Assembly: GCF_000758545.1 (NCBI RefSeq) | Contig: NZ_CP009279.1 | Coordinates: forward strand, 6,200,001-6,264,000 | DNA length: 64,000 bases | Reading direction: 5' to 3' | Source: Paenibacillus sp. FSL H7-0737 | GTDB lineage: Bacteria > Bacillota > Bacilli > Paenibacillales > Paenibacillaceae | Shown here: positions 9,047 through 17,783 of the stretch, in pieces | Layout: each line of letters starts with the position of its first letter | Numbering within the stretch: position 1 is the first letter of the stretch | Notes under the pieces: model-generated | The model's database searches: none | What the model was told of the DNA's origin: nothing | What the model saw: only the letters and a program-made list of their open reading frames with translations | Made by a program: the position numbers and the translations under genes

Positions 9047-9098
9047 CAAAAAAAGAGCACCCCAAAAGCCATGTAAAATGGCTTTCGAGACACCCTTT
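9047..9098 (-). terminator. Terminator of the CPA2 antiporter gene
   Basis: On the minus strand the stem AAAGCCAT/ATGGCTTT sits inside a longer imperfect stem and is followed by a run of seven T residues (plus-strand A run at 9048-9054). Confidence 0.8.
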
Positions 9099-9109
9099 TG
9101 CTATGATTA

Positions 9110-10264
9110 TTATTTTTGTTTAGCGCGCACTGGATCGCGGAACATATATTTTAAGAGTGGTGGTGTTACAAGTGTAGTTACAATGACAACAATAATTACG
9201 GAAGTAAAATACTGCTGCTGCAACAATCCGCTTTGCAGACCTGTTGCCGCGATGATCAATGCAACCTCACCCCGCGAAATCATCCCTGAACCAATAATAA
9301 GCGATGAATGGTTATTAAATCCTGTAAGACGCGCCCCCAGACCGCCACCAAACAACTTGGTCAGAATGGCAATCACCGTCAACAAGAGGACGAATCCTAG
9401 TTGACTGCCAACCCCTTCAAAGGAAACATTAAGTCCGATACTGACAAAGAAGACCGGAACAAAAATCGAATAGGCAATAGGCTCAAGCTTAGATTCCACA
9501 GTGTGCTTAAAGGAGGTTTGTGAAATAGCAATCCCAGCTGCAAAAGCACCGATGATGCCTGCCATCCCCATAATTTCAGCAAAATACGCGAACGCAAAGC
9601 AAATCATTAGCGCCGCTGCGATAACAGCCTCTGTCACCTTTAACGGAGCCATCCATTTCATAACCCGCGGCACAACGAACCAACCCACAACAAGCGCTAC
9701 AGCGAAGAACAACACCTTTTTCGTAATTAAAAGGCCAATGGACACTGATTCTCCTGTGCCGAAAAAGCTCATTAATACAGCGAGCAAAATAACAACCAGA
9801 ATATCATCGACTACAGCGGCTCCCAGAATGGTAGAACCTTCACGTGTATTCAACTTATTCATATCCTTCAGTACCTGGACTGATATGCTAACCGATGTTG
9901 CACTAAGAATGACACCCATAAACATAGCATTATGATAAGCAAAACCAAACATTTCTCCGATGGCGAATCCACCTAGAAAAGGTAAAATAATACCTCCGAC
10001 GGCTACTGCGAAAGCTGACTTCCAGTTCTTGCGCAGTTGATCCAGATCAGTCTCAAGCCCTGCTATAAACATTAACAATAGAACACCGATCTCCGAAAAA
10101 TAATGAATAAACTCTCCATTTTGAATCCAACCCAGTACCGCAGGACCTAATATAATACCGACAATTAACTTACCCAGTACCGACGGTTGTCCCAGTCGTA
10201 CAGATAAATCACCAGCTAGCTTGGTGAATAGTATAATCAGCATAAGATATAGAACAAACTCCAT
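9110..10264 (-). CDS. CPA2-family cation/proton antiporter (GerN/NapA-like)
   Basis: This is an integral membrane exchanger of Na+ or K+ for protons. The 384 residues form about 12 hydrophobic segments. Family features are 'GQPSVLGKLIVGIILGP' near residue 25, 'FIAGLETD', and the paired acidic site 'GAAVVDDILVVI' in the middle of the fold. The size matches B. cereus GerN and enterococcal NapA. There is no C-terminal TrkA-N or RCK domain, unlike KefB/KefC. The start follows GGGAGTGG. It has its own terminator and is probably a single-gene unit. The transported ion cannot be told from sequence. Confidence 0.87.
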   Translation of the reverse strand: MEFVLYLMLIILFTKLAGDLSVRLGQPSVLGKLIVGIILGPAVLGWIQNGEFIHYFSEIGVLLLMFIAGLETDLDQLRKNWKSAFAVAVGGIILPFLGGFAIGEMFGFAYHNAMFMGVILSATSVSISVQVLKDMNKLNTREGSTILGAAVVDDILVVILLAVLMSFFGTGESVSIGLLITKKVLFFAVALVVGWFVVPRVMKWMAPLKVTEAVIAAALMICFAFAYFAEIMGMAGIIGAFAAGIAISQTSFKHTVESKLEPIAYSIFVPVFFVSIGLNVSFEGVGSQLGFVLLLTVIAILTKLFGGGLGARLTGFNNHSSLIIGSGMISRGEVALIIAATGLQSGLLQQQYFTSVIIVVIVTTLVTPPLLKYMFRDPVRAKQK

Positions 10265-10321
10265 GTTTCATCCACTCCCTTGTTGTATATAAGAACTGTC
10301 AACTAGGGACTTCTCCAAGCC

Positions 10322-10362
10322 AAAAAAAGACAAAGAGGAGCCCTTGTTGACAGGCTCCTCCA
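10322..10362 (-). terminator. Terminator downstream of rhaM
   Basis: The stem GAGGAGCC/GGCTCCTC (10335-10342 with 10353-10360) is followed on the minus strand by TTTGTC and seven T residues. It lies about 125 bases past the rhaM stop and 58 bases upstream of the antiporter start, so it separates the two transcripts. Confidence 0.75.
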
Positions 10363-10486
10363 AAAAACAAAAAATTATTCAATTAAACAATATTAAATAT
10401 ATTATAACCGTAATATAAAAGACTGTAAACAAAATACGCCGATATTTTACCTTATGCAAATTTTAGTTAATAAAGAATCAGCTTCA

Positions 10487-10810
10487 CTATTTTAGATAGA
10501 ATACTTCACGTAAAGGCAACATTGGCACCTCATCATTGAAATCAAATGACCCTTCAACCATCTTTGAAGTAATGGCATTCCATCGGTTGCAGGCATCACT
10601 TTTAGCAATGTAATCGAAAGCCGCTTCTGTATCCTCACATTCAAAGCAATAAAAAAATTGATTACCATTCTGAAAGATGGAGTAGTTAGAAATACCAGCC
10701 TTACTGTGCTCCTCCAAAACTTCTGGCCAAGGATTTAAATGCATCGCTACATACTCTTCCAGACATTCTTCCTTCACCCGCCATGTCCAAGCCAATTTAT
10801 TGCTGCTCAT
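10487..10810 (-). CDS. rhaM: L-rhamnose mutarotase family protein
   Basis: RhaM interconverts the alpha and beta anomers of L-rhamnose. The 107-residue product has the family length and pattern: an N-terminal 'WTWRVKEECLEEY', 'HLNPWPEV', 'ISNYSIFQNGNQFFYCFE' and a late tryptophan-containing segment 'DACNRWNAIT'. The start is an ATG preceded by AGGAGGATG about seven bases away. No other rhamnose gene (rhaA, rhaB, rhaD or a transporter) is in the window, so it stands alone, and its substrate may be another sugar. Confidence 0.8.
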   Translation of the reverse strand: MSSNKLAWTWRVKEECLEEYVAMHLNPWPEVLEEHSKAGISNYSIFQNGNQFFYCFECEDTEAAFDYIAKSDACNRWNAITSKMVEGSFDFNDEVPMLPLREVFYLK

Positions 10811-10927
10811 CTGTTCATCCTCCTAGAAATGTCCTCTATTGCACATAATAAGAATCAAATACATTTGATACCTATTATTGTACCTGAAGGTAACAGCCCA
10901 AGCTATGAATATCTAGTCTTATGCTTT

Positions 10928-12088
10928 CTAAGCATTAATTCCCGCTTCACTTGGGCGGAGAATGGCAGAACCAATCGCCAGTAGCACAGCAGCCATAAGA
11001 CCTAAGATGGCAAAGGGTAACCACAACTCATTCCAGCCCCCACCGGTTGCAGCGATGTCGACCGCTTGGATGGCCCATTTTTGCGGAACAAAGTTAGCCG
11101 CCTTCTGCATATAGTCCGGCATAATGGATAAAGGCCAAAAGCAGCCGCCAAGCATACAAGTCGGTGTGATAATAAGGGAATTCAGCATACCAGCATTATT
11201 TGGATTACGAATTAATCCTGCCACTGTACTCGCGATCCCCATAGACACCAGCATAAATGCCGCAAGAACAAGGAAATATAGATAGATTGGAACTTCATAA
11301 TCATAGTGAAGCACCCAGCGACCTAAGGCGAGCACTACGACGATCTGAATCAGTCCGACCATGAAGCTACCCAGAAAATTACCAATAGCAATCTCGTAAG
11401 AACGAACCGGAGCACTGAACATTCGCATCATCGTCCGGCCTTTCCGATCATCCATAATCAGAGACACAGAGCTCGTGACCAGGCTCATGAGAAACATTAG
11501 CGTTAAGCCCGTAACGACTCCCAGTCCCTCTCGAGGATATAGATTATAATCAGTTCGAATGCTGCCAATACTGTGCTGTTCCGCTCTTTGCATAACCGTA
11601 GTAAACTGTGCGTCAACGTCCTTAGATCCGTTATTAACTGCCCCTATGATCGCGGCCGTACTCTTCATTTCATCAGCAATTGTGCTCGCTTTTAATTTAA
11701 TCATAACGGAAGTTTCATTCGTCTTCAGCTCATACACACTAATTTGTGGCTCTTCTCCAGCAAGTAGTGCCGAAGTGAAGCCTGCTGGAATTAGAATCCC
11801 CGCTTCTCCATTCTGATCGACTACGCCTTCTCTTAAAGCAGTCTCGTCAGTCTTTTCTACAAATTTATATTCTCCGGAATTCTTTAGTTCAGTGAGCAAA
11901 TGCTTACCTGCTGCCCCGTTATCCATATTCGAATACAGCACAACAGCTGGGTTCTCTCCCATCGTTCCAGTAACGGAAACAATACCTGCAAGTACAATAC
12001 AAGGAAGCAGAATATAGATGAGCACCCCCTTCCTAGTACCAATGGTTCGTTTCACCATGTTCCAGGCAATCGTTAAGATTTTATCCAT
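10928..12088 (-). CDS. ABC-2 type exporter permease (LnrN/YfiN-like)
   Basis: This is the second membrane subunit of an ABC exporter. The 386-residue protein has one N-terminal helix, a long extracytoplasmic segment (about residues 40-200) and five or six C-terminal helices, the ABC-2 permease layout. The start at 12088 overlaps the previous permease stop by eight bases; a longer frame from 12124 would run 44 bases into that gene. Gene order ATPase-permease-permease and the sizes resemble B. subtilis LnrLMN, a linearmycin (polyene) exporter. That identity is an inference from architecture, and the substrate is not known. Confidence 0.82.
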   Translation of the reverse strand: MDKILTIAWNMVKRTIGTRKGVLIYILLPCIVLAGIVSVTGTMGENPAVVLYSNMDNGAAGKHLLTELKNSGEYKFVEKTDETALREGVVDQNGEAGILIPAGFTSALLAGEEPQISVYELKTNETSVMIKLKASTIADEMKSTAAIIGAVNNGSKDVDAQFTTVMQRAEQHSIGSIRTDYNLYPREGLGVVTGLTLMFLMSLVTSSVSLIMDDRKGRTMMRMFSAPVRSYEIAIGNFLGSFMVGLIQIVVVLALGRWVLHYDYEVPIYLYFLVLAAFMLVSMGIASTVAGLIRNPNNAGMLNSLIITPTCMLGGCFWPLSIMPDYMQKAANFVPQKWAIQAVDIAATGGGWNELWLPFAILGLMAAVLLAIGSAILRPSEAGINA

Positions 12089-13253
12089 GATAACCCACCT
12101 TCCGGTACGAAATAGCCGCTGCACTGAACAACACTAGGCAGATCAGCGATAACACTCCCAAATTCGGCATAATTTGCGATACATCGGCATGTAACATCAT
12201 TTTCAGAATAGCCTGCATTGCCCAATGATTAATCGTAAACGCCCCTATAGAGTTCACCCACGATTCTGGAAGTGGTGCCATTCCCCCGCTAATGAAGGTC
12301 ATGCTTACAGTGAGTACCGTAACCACACTTCTTGCGCTTGCTCCAGTCTTGCTGAACATAGAAATAACGATAGATAAGGTCATCGAAGCCACAATCATCA
12401 GCAAGCAAAATAGGAGTAACAAGCCCGGGCGATTTCCCCAATTCACACCGAACAGCACATTCGTCAGAATAATAATCGCTGCGCACTGTACTATACTTAC
12501 AACACCCACACCAAGCATTTTGCCAATAAACAGTTCTGAGCCTTTGACTGGCATTGAATTTATCCGGAAAAGGGTATGATTTTCTTTTTCATTAAAAAGA
12601 GAAGTACATACCGTCAAGCCGCTATACAGCAAAAACATCAGCATCATGGATACCGCATAGAACTGGGAAGAAGTATATGAATATCCTCCCTCGCTCAGTT
12701 CTCCAAGCTTTACGGAAGGCTCATTACTGGTGGAACTAGGTGCCATAACGTTCAAAGCTTCTGGACCCAGTGTCATCGCCACAGACTGTTTATAATTAAG
12801 ATTCCTCAGAAAATTATCGAAGACCGTCCCTGCCACCCTGTTATCTGTACTTTTTTGGCCCAGTATAAATTCCAGCTGTGCGGCTTCACCGCTCTGTACC
12901 TTACTATCAAAGCCTGGAGGAACAACAACCGCATAACCATATTTTCCTGTTCGCAGACCGCTTTCTGCCGCCTCTCGACTATCCACCATAACCGGAGTAA
13001 TGATATCCTTAAGCTCTGTTGACTTCAAAAAGCTATCCATCATCGCCGAGCTCTCATAGCCCTCGCCAGAAAGATTAACAACAGCCACTCGCACAACATC
13101 AATAGTAGTGGAGCCTTTGTCACCAACGACACCGGAGAGCGAAGCACCTAAGAGAAAGATCAATAACAGGGGCAACAAAAACATATTTAATATCATAGAA
13201 CGTGAGCTAAATAGTCTTCGCAGCTCATAGATCATAATCGTCCAAGTATTCAT
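12081..13253 (-). CDS. ABC-2 type exporter permease (LnrM/YfiM-like)
   Basis: First membrane subunit of the exporter, 390 residues, with the same fold as its neighbour: an N-terminal helix at about 20-40, a long external loop and a C-terminal group of helices. It retains the ABC-2 family pattern 'FNEKENHTLFRINSMPVKGSELFIGKM' in its cytoplasmic loop (here interrupted in quotation: 'NEKENHTLFRINS' then 'GSELFIGKM'). AGGGGGGATT lies before the start. It follows the ATPase gene by 16 bases and overlaps the next permease, so the three genes form one operon. Confidence 0.82.
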   Translation of the reverse strand: MNTWTIMIYELRRLFSSRSMILNMFLLPLLLIFLLGASLSGVVGDKGSTTIDVVRVAVVNLSGEGYESSAMMDSFLKSTELKDIITPVMVDSREAAESGLRTGKYGYAVVVPPGFDSKVQSGEAAQLEFILGQKSTDNRVAGTVFDNFLRNLNYKQSVAMTLGPEALNVMAPSSTSNEPSVKLGELSEGGYSYTSSQFYAVSMMLMFLLYSGLTVCTSLFNEKENHTLFRINSMPVKGSELFIGKMLGVGVVSIVQCAAIIILTNVLFGVNWGNRPGLLLLFCLLMIVASMTLSIVISMFSKTGASARSVVTVLTVSMTFISGGMAPLPESWVNSIGAFTINHWAMQAILKMMLHADVSQIMPNLGVLSLICLVLFSAAAISYRKVGYHG

Positions 13254-13269
13254 CAGAATAATCCCCCCT

Positions 13270-14205
13270 TTAATCTCTTAAGGTCCTTCCGGTCAAGCTT
13301 AGAAACAACGTCTCCAGATCAGGTTCTTCAATATTTAGCGAGCCGATAATCCCCTTATGCTTGGCAAAAATAAAAAGGATGTCCTGTAGCTCCCCTTGTG
13401 AAGAAGGCAGATACAGCTCGACTACTTCATCCTTTGCTTCTACGCGTCTAATTCTAGGGTGAAGCGTCAGCTCCTGAACAAGCTCCGGTGTGATATTAGC
13501 AGCTTTAATGACGATTTTTTCTTCCTTGGCAACGCGTTCTCGCAGTTCTTTTTCCGTGCCGCAAGCAATGATATGCCCTTTATCCATAATGGCTACTCGA
13601 TCGCAAATGGCCGCAACCTCCTCCATATAGTGACTGGTATAAATAATCGTTGAACCGAGTCGATTGAGCTCCTTAACCGATTCAAGAATATGATTACGAG
13701 ATTGCGGATCAATCCCCACCGTAGGTTCATCCATAATAATCAGCTTGGGACGATGCATAATAGCACAGGCAATATTCAGACGTCTTTTCATCCCTCCGGA
13801 AAAGGTTGAGGGTTTCTCTTTAGCACGATCGCTAAGGCCTGTAAACGCAAGAGCCTCATCTACCCGTTCCTTCAAGAGCTTGCCACGCAAACCATACAAT
13901 CTTCCGAAAAAGGTAACGTTATCCGCCGCTGTCATCGTGTCGTATAAGGCTAATTCCTGTGGAACCAAACCAATTCTTTTCTTCACCTCAAGTGATTTCG
14001 AGGACACGGGCAGACCGTCGATAACAATGTCTCCCCCGTCAATCTTAAGCAAGCCACAGATCATACTGATCGTTGTACTTTTACCCGCTCCGTTCGGGCC
14101 TAGCAAGCCAAAGATTTCTCCTTCTTCTATCGTCATGTTCACATGATCTACTGTTAATTTACCTTCATATCGTTTCACCACATCGGTTAATACGGCGATT
14201 GCCAT
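13270..14205 (-). CDS. ABC exporter ATP-binding protein (LnrL/YfiL-like)
   Basis: This is the ATPase of the exporter. The Walker A motif 'GPNGAGKST' is at residues 36-44, the signature 'FSGGMKRRLN' at about 135-144, and Walker B 'LIIMDEP' at about 155-161. The total of 311 residues equals the length I recall for B. subtilis LnrL. A C-terminal extension of about 80 residues follows the nucleotide-binding domain, as in DrrA/CcmA-type exporters. It is the first gene of the minus-strand operon and diverges from a sensor kinase gene, the usual context for antibiotic-sensing exporters. Confidence 0.88.
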   Translation of the reverse strand: MAIAVLTDVVKRYEGKLTVDHVNMTIEEGEIFGLLGPNGAGKSTTISMICGLLKIDGGDIVIDGLPVSSKSLEVKKRIGLVPQELALYDTMTAADNVTFFGRLYGLRGKLLKERVDEALAFTGLSDRAKEKPSTFSGGMKRRLNIACAIMHRPKLIIMDEPTVGIDPQSRNHILESVKELNRLGSTIIYTSHYMEEVAAICDRVAIMDKGHIIACGTEKELRERVAKEEKIVIKAANITPELVQELTLHPRIRRVEAKDEVVELYLPSSQGELQDILFIFAKHKGIIGSLNIEEPDLETLFLSLTGRTLRD

Positions 14206-14282
14206 CTTTTCATCGCTCCTGTCTTTGCGCTTCTATATTTACAATTTTAGCTTAAAGGGATTGACCACGGAGGTACGAAAGG

Positions 14283-14318
14283 TCATCTTTTGAAGGTGAC
14301 TTAAGTCATCTCCTGAAG
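14283..14318. promoter_or_regulatory. Candidate operator between the exporter operon and the two-component genes
   Basis: A direct repeat TCATCTyyTGAAG occurs at 14283-14295 and 14306-14318, 23 bases apart start to start. Between and overlapping the copies is a 16-base palindrome at 14295-14310 (GGTGACTTAAGTCATC, 14 of 16 positions symmetric). It sits in the 166-base divergent gap, where a NarL-type response regulator would be expected to bind. Confidence 0.45.
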
Positions 14319-14371
14319 AAGTAGGCGAATATGCTAAGATTAGAAGAAACTCTATAAAGGATGTCTTAGGT

Positions 14372-15529
14372 GTGACTAGAGAACTGACCCTATTGCGATA
14401 CCTACTCATCATAATTCCTGCTTGTATTAGCATTTACATCTACCCATATGCCGACTATGGAATCTTCACGTTGCATATTCTGATGCTTCTATTCCTTGTG
14501 GTCATGGTGCCAAAGCTACCCCGTTCCTTTCATGCCTTAATAAGCATTGTGGAAATACTGTTCACTGCCTGGTTATGTTACCAGTACGGCAGCATAATGA
14601 TTTTCCCGGCCATTTCAGCATTACTTTATTATTCTAGACTTCAGCCCCAAGCAGTACCTCTCGTGTTTACGGTTGTGCATCTGATTACCTTGAACATAGC
14701 GCTCTGGGATTCTCCAAAACTTATAATCACATTCATCAACATTACTTTTCTGCTCATCGCCTATCTCAACGAATTGTTACAGAGGGCGGGTCGGGGCCGT
14801 GAGAACACCCTCAATCTTTACGATGAGCTGCGAAAAAAGCATTTCGAGCTGGATGAAGCCCGCAACCGACTGCTGGAGTTTAACGCCCAAATAGAAGATG
14901 CAGCCCAGTCCAAAGAACGGGTTCGCATCTCCCGCCAGCTCCATGATGATATCGGCCACCGCCTCATCCGCATTAAAATGATGATGGAAGCCGCGCTACT
15001 CACCTTACCCACCTCCCCTGAAAGCGGAATGCAGATGATGGAGCTCATTCGAGATCAATTGTCAGCCAGCATGGACGATATGCGCTCTGCAGTGAAGCGT
15101 ATCAACTATACGCCACAATTAGAGGGAGCTTATGCGTTAGACCGTCTGCTAGAAGAGATCGGCCGCGATACGGGAATTGAGACCTCATACCAAGTGCATG
15201 GGATACCTTACCCGCTATATCCTAGTATTCAGGTGATCTTGTATAAGAACGCCCGAGAAGCCATAACCAATGCCCTACGTCACGGAAATGCAACTGCGAT
15301 TTCGATTAAAGTCGACTTTAGTGATACTGGAGTTACGATGGAGGTCAGCAACAACGGGACGCTTCCCGAAGGCAATAAACTAACCAAACTGCCGGAAAGT
15401 GGAGGGGTCGGGATGAAAGGAATGTTCGAACGAACACATCTGATCGGCGGAACCTTGGAATGGCGGCAGGAGCCTCAATTCACCATTGTTACGCGGTTGC
15501 CCATTTATAAGCAGGGAGAGATTGTATAG
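14372..15529 (+). CDS. NarL-family sensor histidine kinase (LnrJ/YfiJ-like)
   Basis: This is a membrane sensor kinase of the HisKA_3 class. Residues about 8-135 form five or six membrane helices with almost no external loops. A coiled linker follows (about 140-185), then the phosphoacceptor His191 in 'RQLHDDIGHRL', and a C-terminal HATPase_c domain with 'NAREAITNALRHGN' (N box) and 'GGVGMKGMFERT' (G box). The start is a GTG at 14372 with a purine-rich site before it. It is followed by its response regulator gene 57 bases on and diverges from the ABC exporter. This suggests sensing of a membrane-active compound rather than of an external ligand domain. Confidence 0.88.
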   Translation: MTRELTLLRYLLIIIPACISIYIYPYADYGIFTLHILMLLFLVVMVPKLPRSFHALISIVEILFTAWLCYQYGSIMIFPAISALLYYSRLQPQAVPLVFTVVHLITLNIALWDSPKLIITFINITFLLIAYLNELLQRAGRGRENTLNLYDELRKKHFELDEARNRLLEFNAQIEDAAQSKERVRISRQLHDDIGHRLIRIKMMMEAALLTLPTSPESGMQMMELIRDQLSASMDDMRSAVKRINYTPQLEGAYALDRLLEEIGRDTGIETSYQVHGIPYPLYPSIQVILYKNAREAITNALRHGNATAISIKVDFSDTGVTMEVSNNGTLPEGNKLTKLPESGGVGMKGMFERTHLIGGTLEWRQEPQFTIVTRLPIYKQGEIV

Positions 15530-15586
15530 GCAACGTAGGACTTGAAGCAAAAAAGAAATCTATATTATGAAGAAGGAGCTACGCTA

Positions 15587-16240
15587 ATGATTAAGGTGAT
15601 GATTGTAGATGACGATCCTTTTATTCGTCAAAGTCTGCAAGTACTGATAGGGATGGACCCCGATATTGAAGTGATCGGAGCTGCAAGTGACGGAAACGAG
15701 GCTTTGAATTTGCTCCAAGCGGGAGATATGGCGGATGTGATTCTGATGGATATTCGGATGCCAGGCTGCGGTGGTGTTGAAGGGACAGAGAAAATTAAGC
15801 AGGCTTTTCCTCAGGTTTCGATACTGATGCTAACTACCTTCGATGACGATGAGTATATCATTGAGGCGCTGCGGAACGGTGCCAGTGGATATTTGCTCAA
15901 AAACATACCGCCTGACCGTATCATACAAGGTGTCAAAACAGTTAATGAAGGCAACATGCTAATCCACCCTGATATCGCGCGTAAACTAACCACCTTTCTA
16001 CAGCCCACGAACCGTCCTGAATCTCTACAGGTACAGCCACTGGAATCTTTCGGACTGACCAAAATGGAACTGGCCGTTGTCGCTTCTATCGCTGAGGGGC
16101 ATACCAACAAAGAAATCGCCGGACAGCTATTTCTTAGCGAGGGTACGGTCAAAAATTACATAACGGATATTCTAAGTAAATTAGAGCTGCGAGATCGTAC
16201 GCAAATCGCTATTTTCTATTTGAAGGGTGGACGGGGATAG
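15587..16240 (+). CDS. NarL/LuxR-family response regulator (LnrK/YfiK-like)
   Basis: This is a 217-residue DNA-binding response regulator. The receiver domain occupies about residues 1-120, with acidic residues Asp8-Asp9-Asp10, phosphoacceptor Asp55 in 'ILMDIRMPG', and a conserved Lys near 104 in 'LLKNIP'. The LuxR-type helix-turn-helix lies at about 155-215 ('GHTNKEIAGQLFLSEGTVKNY'; key part 'TNKEIA...SEGTVKNYI'). The start at 15587 follows GAAGGAG; a longer frame from 15542 lacks a site. It very likely works with the kinase directly upstream and controls the divergent exporter operon. Confidence 0.9.
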   Translation: MIKVMIVDDDPFIRQSLQVLIGMDPDIEVIGAASDGNEALNLLQAGDMADVILMDIRMPGCGGVEGTEKIKQAFPQVSILMLTTFDDDEYIIEALRNGASGYLLKNIPPDRIIQGVKTVNEGNMLIHPDIARKLTTFLQPTNRPESLQVQPLESFGLTKMELAVVASIAEGHTNKEIAGQLFLSEGTVKNYITDILSKLELRDRTQIAIFYLKGGRG

Positions 16241-16250
16241 GAGTTCTACA

Positions 16251-16290
16251 AAAAAGCCCGGACTCTATTTCCAGAGTCCGGGCTTGCCTT
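16251..16290. terminator. Bidirectional terminator
   Basis: The perfect stem AAGCCCGGACTC/GAGTCCGGGCTT (16254-16265 with 16274-16285) has A residues on the left and a T-containing stretch on the right. It serves the convergent response regulator and MinJ-like genes. Confidence 0.8.
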
Positions 16291-16293
16291 TAG

Positions 16294-17703
16294 TTATCCT
16301 TCCGCTGATTCCTTCTTGGCTTCAGTAGCTTTGTTCCGTTTGAGTCGGCCGTTCGGAAGATGCCGGCTGCGAGTACCTGTCTTCATCGCGATGATGCTGA
16401 AGATGCTGGAAGGCTTCGCCTCCGCAGTAACCGCTCCATCTGTCTCCGGTACCAGAATGATGCCGAGCTGATGATGGTCCCCGTCGTAGATCGGGCTCTG
16501 AAGGTATTTGCTCTCCCCTTCACGGTTCTGCACCTCCAGCTTGCAGAACGCTGGATTCATGCGCAGCGCCTCATGTAGCTGCGTGGCATCGGTCAACAGG
16601 ATCCCGTTGACCTTCAGTAAAATCTCGCCGGGCAGAATGCCCAGCTCCTGTCCGGGACTGCCCGGCAGCACGGCCAGCACCTTGCGGCCGCGCGGTGGAT
16701 GCACGAAGATGGGGCTGATGCTGCGCTCTTCCAGAGCGCTGTACCAGCTTAACCCTTCGTGCAGCACCATCGCTGCGAGCGCCGCGAGCAGGGTCAGCGG
16801 GCTCCACCAAGCGGCAAGCAGGCTTAAGCCGAGCAGGACGATGCTGTACATCAGCAGCCGTCCTGAAGTGCGGGCGGCCTTGCGCCCGGGCAGCATGCCC
16901 TGCGTCATCTCGCTGAAGCCGATGATGACGGGCAGAGAGACAATGCCAAGCCCGCCGCCCAGCAGCGGCTGCCATGGCAGATCCGTTCCTGCGCCCGAAG
17001 GGATCAGCAGGAACAGCGGCAGCGGCCAGAAAGCCTGCAGCTGATAGCCGCCGACAACCATGCCGCGCTTGCCCTTCAAGAAAAGGGGCGTCGCAAGCTT
17101 CGCCCCTTGCCAGCGGGCCAGCAGCGCCTCTGCCATGTGCAATAGCGCAGCTAGAACTAGCAAAGCGGGAATATCCATCTCCCGTATGGCTGTTGTAATA
17201 TTCCCGACCGTTCCGCCATGTAAGGCATCCGGAAAGAAAGACAGTATAAATTGAATCACACCTAGCAGACCTATAGAATAAGCGAAGCACAAATACCGTA
17301 CACGCAATAGCGATAACACTATACTGACTACCCAAATGCAGGCCACAGCTGTACCTGATAAGGATACCCCTAACAATATGGCTGCAATAGAAACCACTAG
17401 TCCCATTACCAGCCCGCTCCACACCGTTCGCCACGTTTCTTGACCCCAGCTATGTAACTTCACATGAATTAGCTTACGTTCTAATGCCACCTGCCGACGG
17501 TAATACAACGCAATAAATATAATAGCAATATAGTAATATGGCTGGATCAATAAGTGTAAGAACGCAGTGCCCAAGCTTCCTAACCATTCCTGAATCACAT
17601 TCAAACTGTTCGTCACACTCCTTTTCTTCCGGTTAATGATAAGTTTATAGCAAGCAGAGGCGTCTTCGGCGTCCTTTAGAGACGACAAAAGATTCTGCTG
17701 CAC
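16294..17703 (-). CDS. minJ: MinJ-like membrane protein with C-terminal PDZ domain
   Basis: MinJ links MinD to the polar protein DivIVA in Bacillus division-site selection. This product has about eight membrane helices (residues about 40-320) followed by a PDZ domain (about 335-420: 'VLPGSPGQELGILPGEILLKVNG'; key part 'GSPGQELGILPGE') and a basic tail. It lies next to ctpB and ftsEX, the same order as B. subtilis minJ-swrA-ctpB-ftsX-ftsE, which supports the name. The start is uncertain. The frame opens at a GTG at 17703, but the first 30 residues look non-native. GTG at 17616 or TTG at 17604, near an AAGGAG site, are plausible starts. Bases about 16560-17110 are strikingly GC-rich compared with the rest. 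Confidence 0.72.
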   Translation of the reverse strand: MQQNLLSSLKDAEDASACYKLIINRKKRSVTNSLNVIQEWLGSLGTAFLHLLIQPYYYIAIIFIALYYRRQVALERKLIHVKLHSWGQETWRTVWSGLVMGLVVSIAAILLGVSLSGTAVACIWVVSIVLSLLRVRYLCFAYSIGLLGVIQFILSFFPDALHGGTVGNITTAIREMDIPALLVLAALLHMAEALLARWQGAKLATPLFLKGKRGMVVGGYQLQAFWPLPLFLLIPSGAGTDLPWQPLLGGGLGIVSLPVIIGFSEMTQGMLPGRKAARTSGRLLMYSIVLLGLSLLAAWWSPLTLLAALAAMVLHEGLSWYSALEERSISPIFVHPPRGRKVLAVLPGSPGQELGILPGEILLKVNGILLTDATQLHEALRMNPAFCKLEVQNREGESKYLQSPIYDGDHHQLGIILVPETDGAVTAEAKPSSIFSIIAMKTGTRSRHLPNGRLKRNKATEAKKESAEG

Positions 17704-17751
17704 ATCGAACTGTACCCTTCTGCCCTAAGTGTTTACCTTTTCTAATCTTAA

Positions 17752-17783
17752 CAGAAAAAAAGAAGGCTGAATTCAGCCTTCTT
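17752..17783 (-). terminator. Terminator of the ftsE-ftsX-hydrolase-ctpB operon
   Basis: A 24-base perfect palindrome with arms AAGAAGGCTGAA/TTCAGCCTTCTT at 17760-17783 is followed on the minus strand by seven more T residues. Its 5' arm overlaps the ctpB stop codon. Confidence 0.85.

Noticed and set aside
16571..17434. A 287-codon open frame on the minus strand inside the MinJ-like gene
   Set aside because: It is a shifted frame of the GC-rich block, rich in Ala and Arg with no recognisable domain. The overlapping frame encodes clear membrane helices and a PDZ domain.
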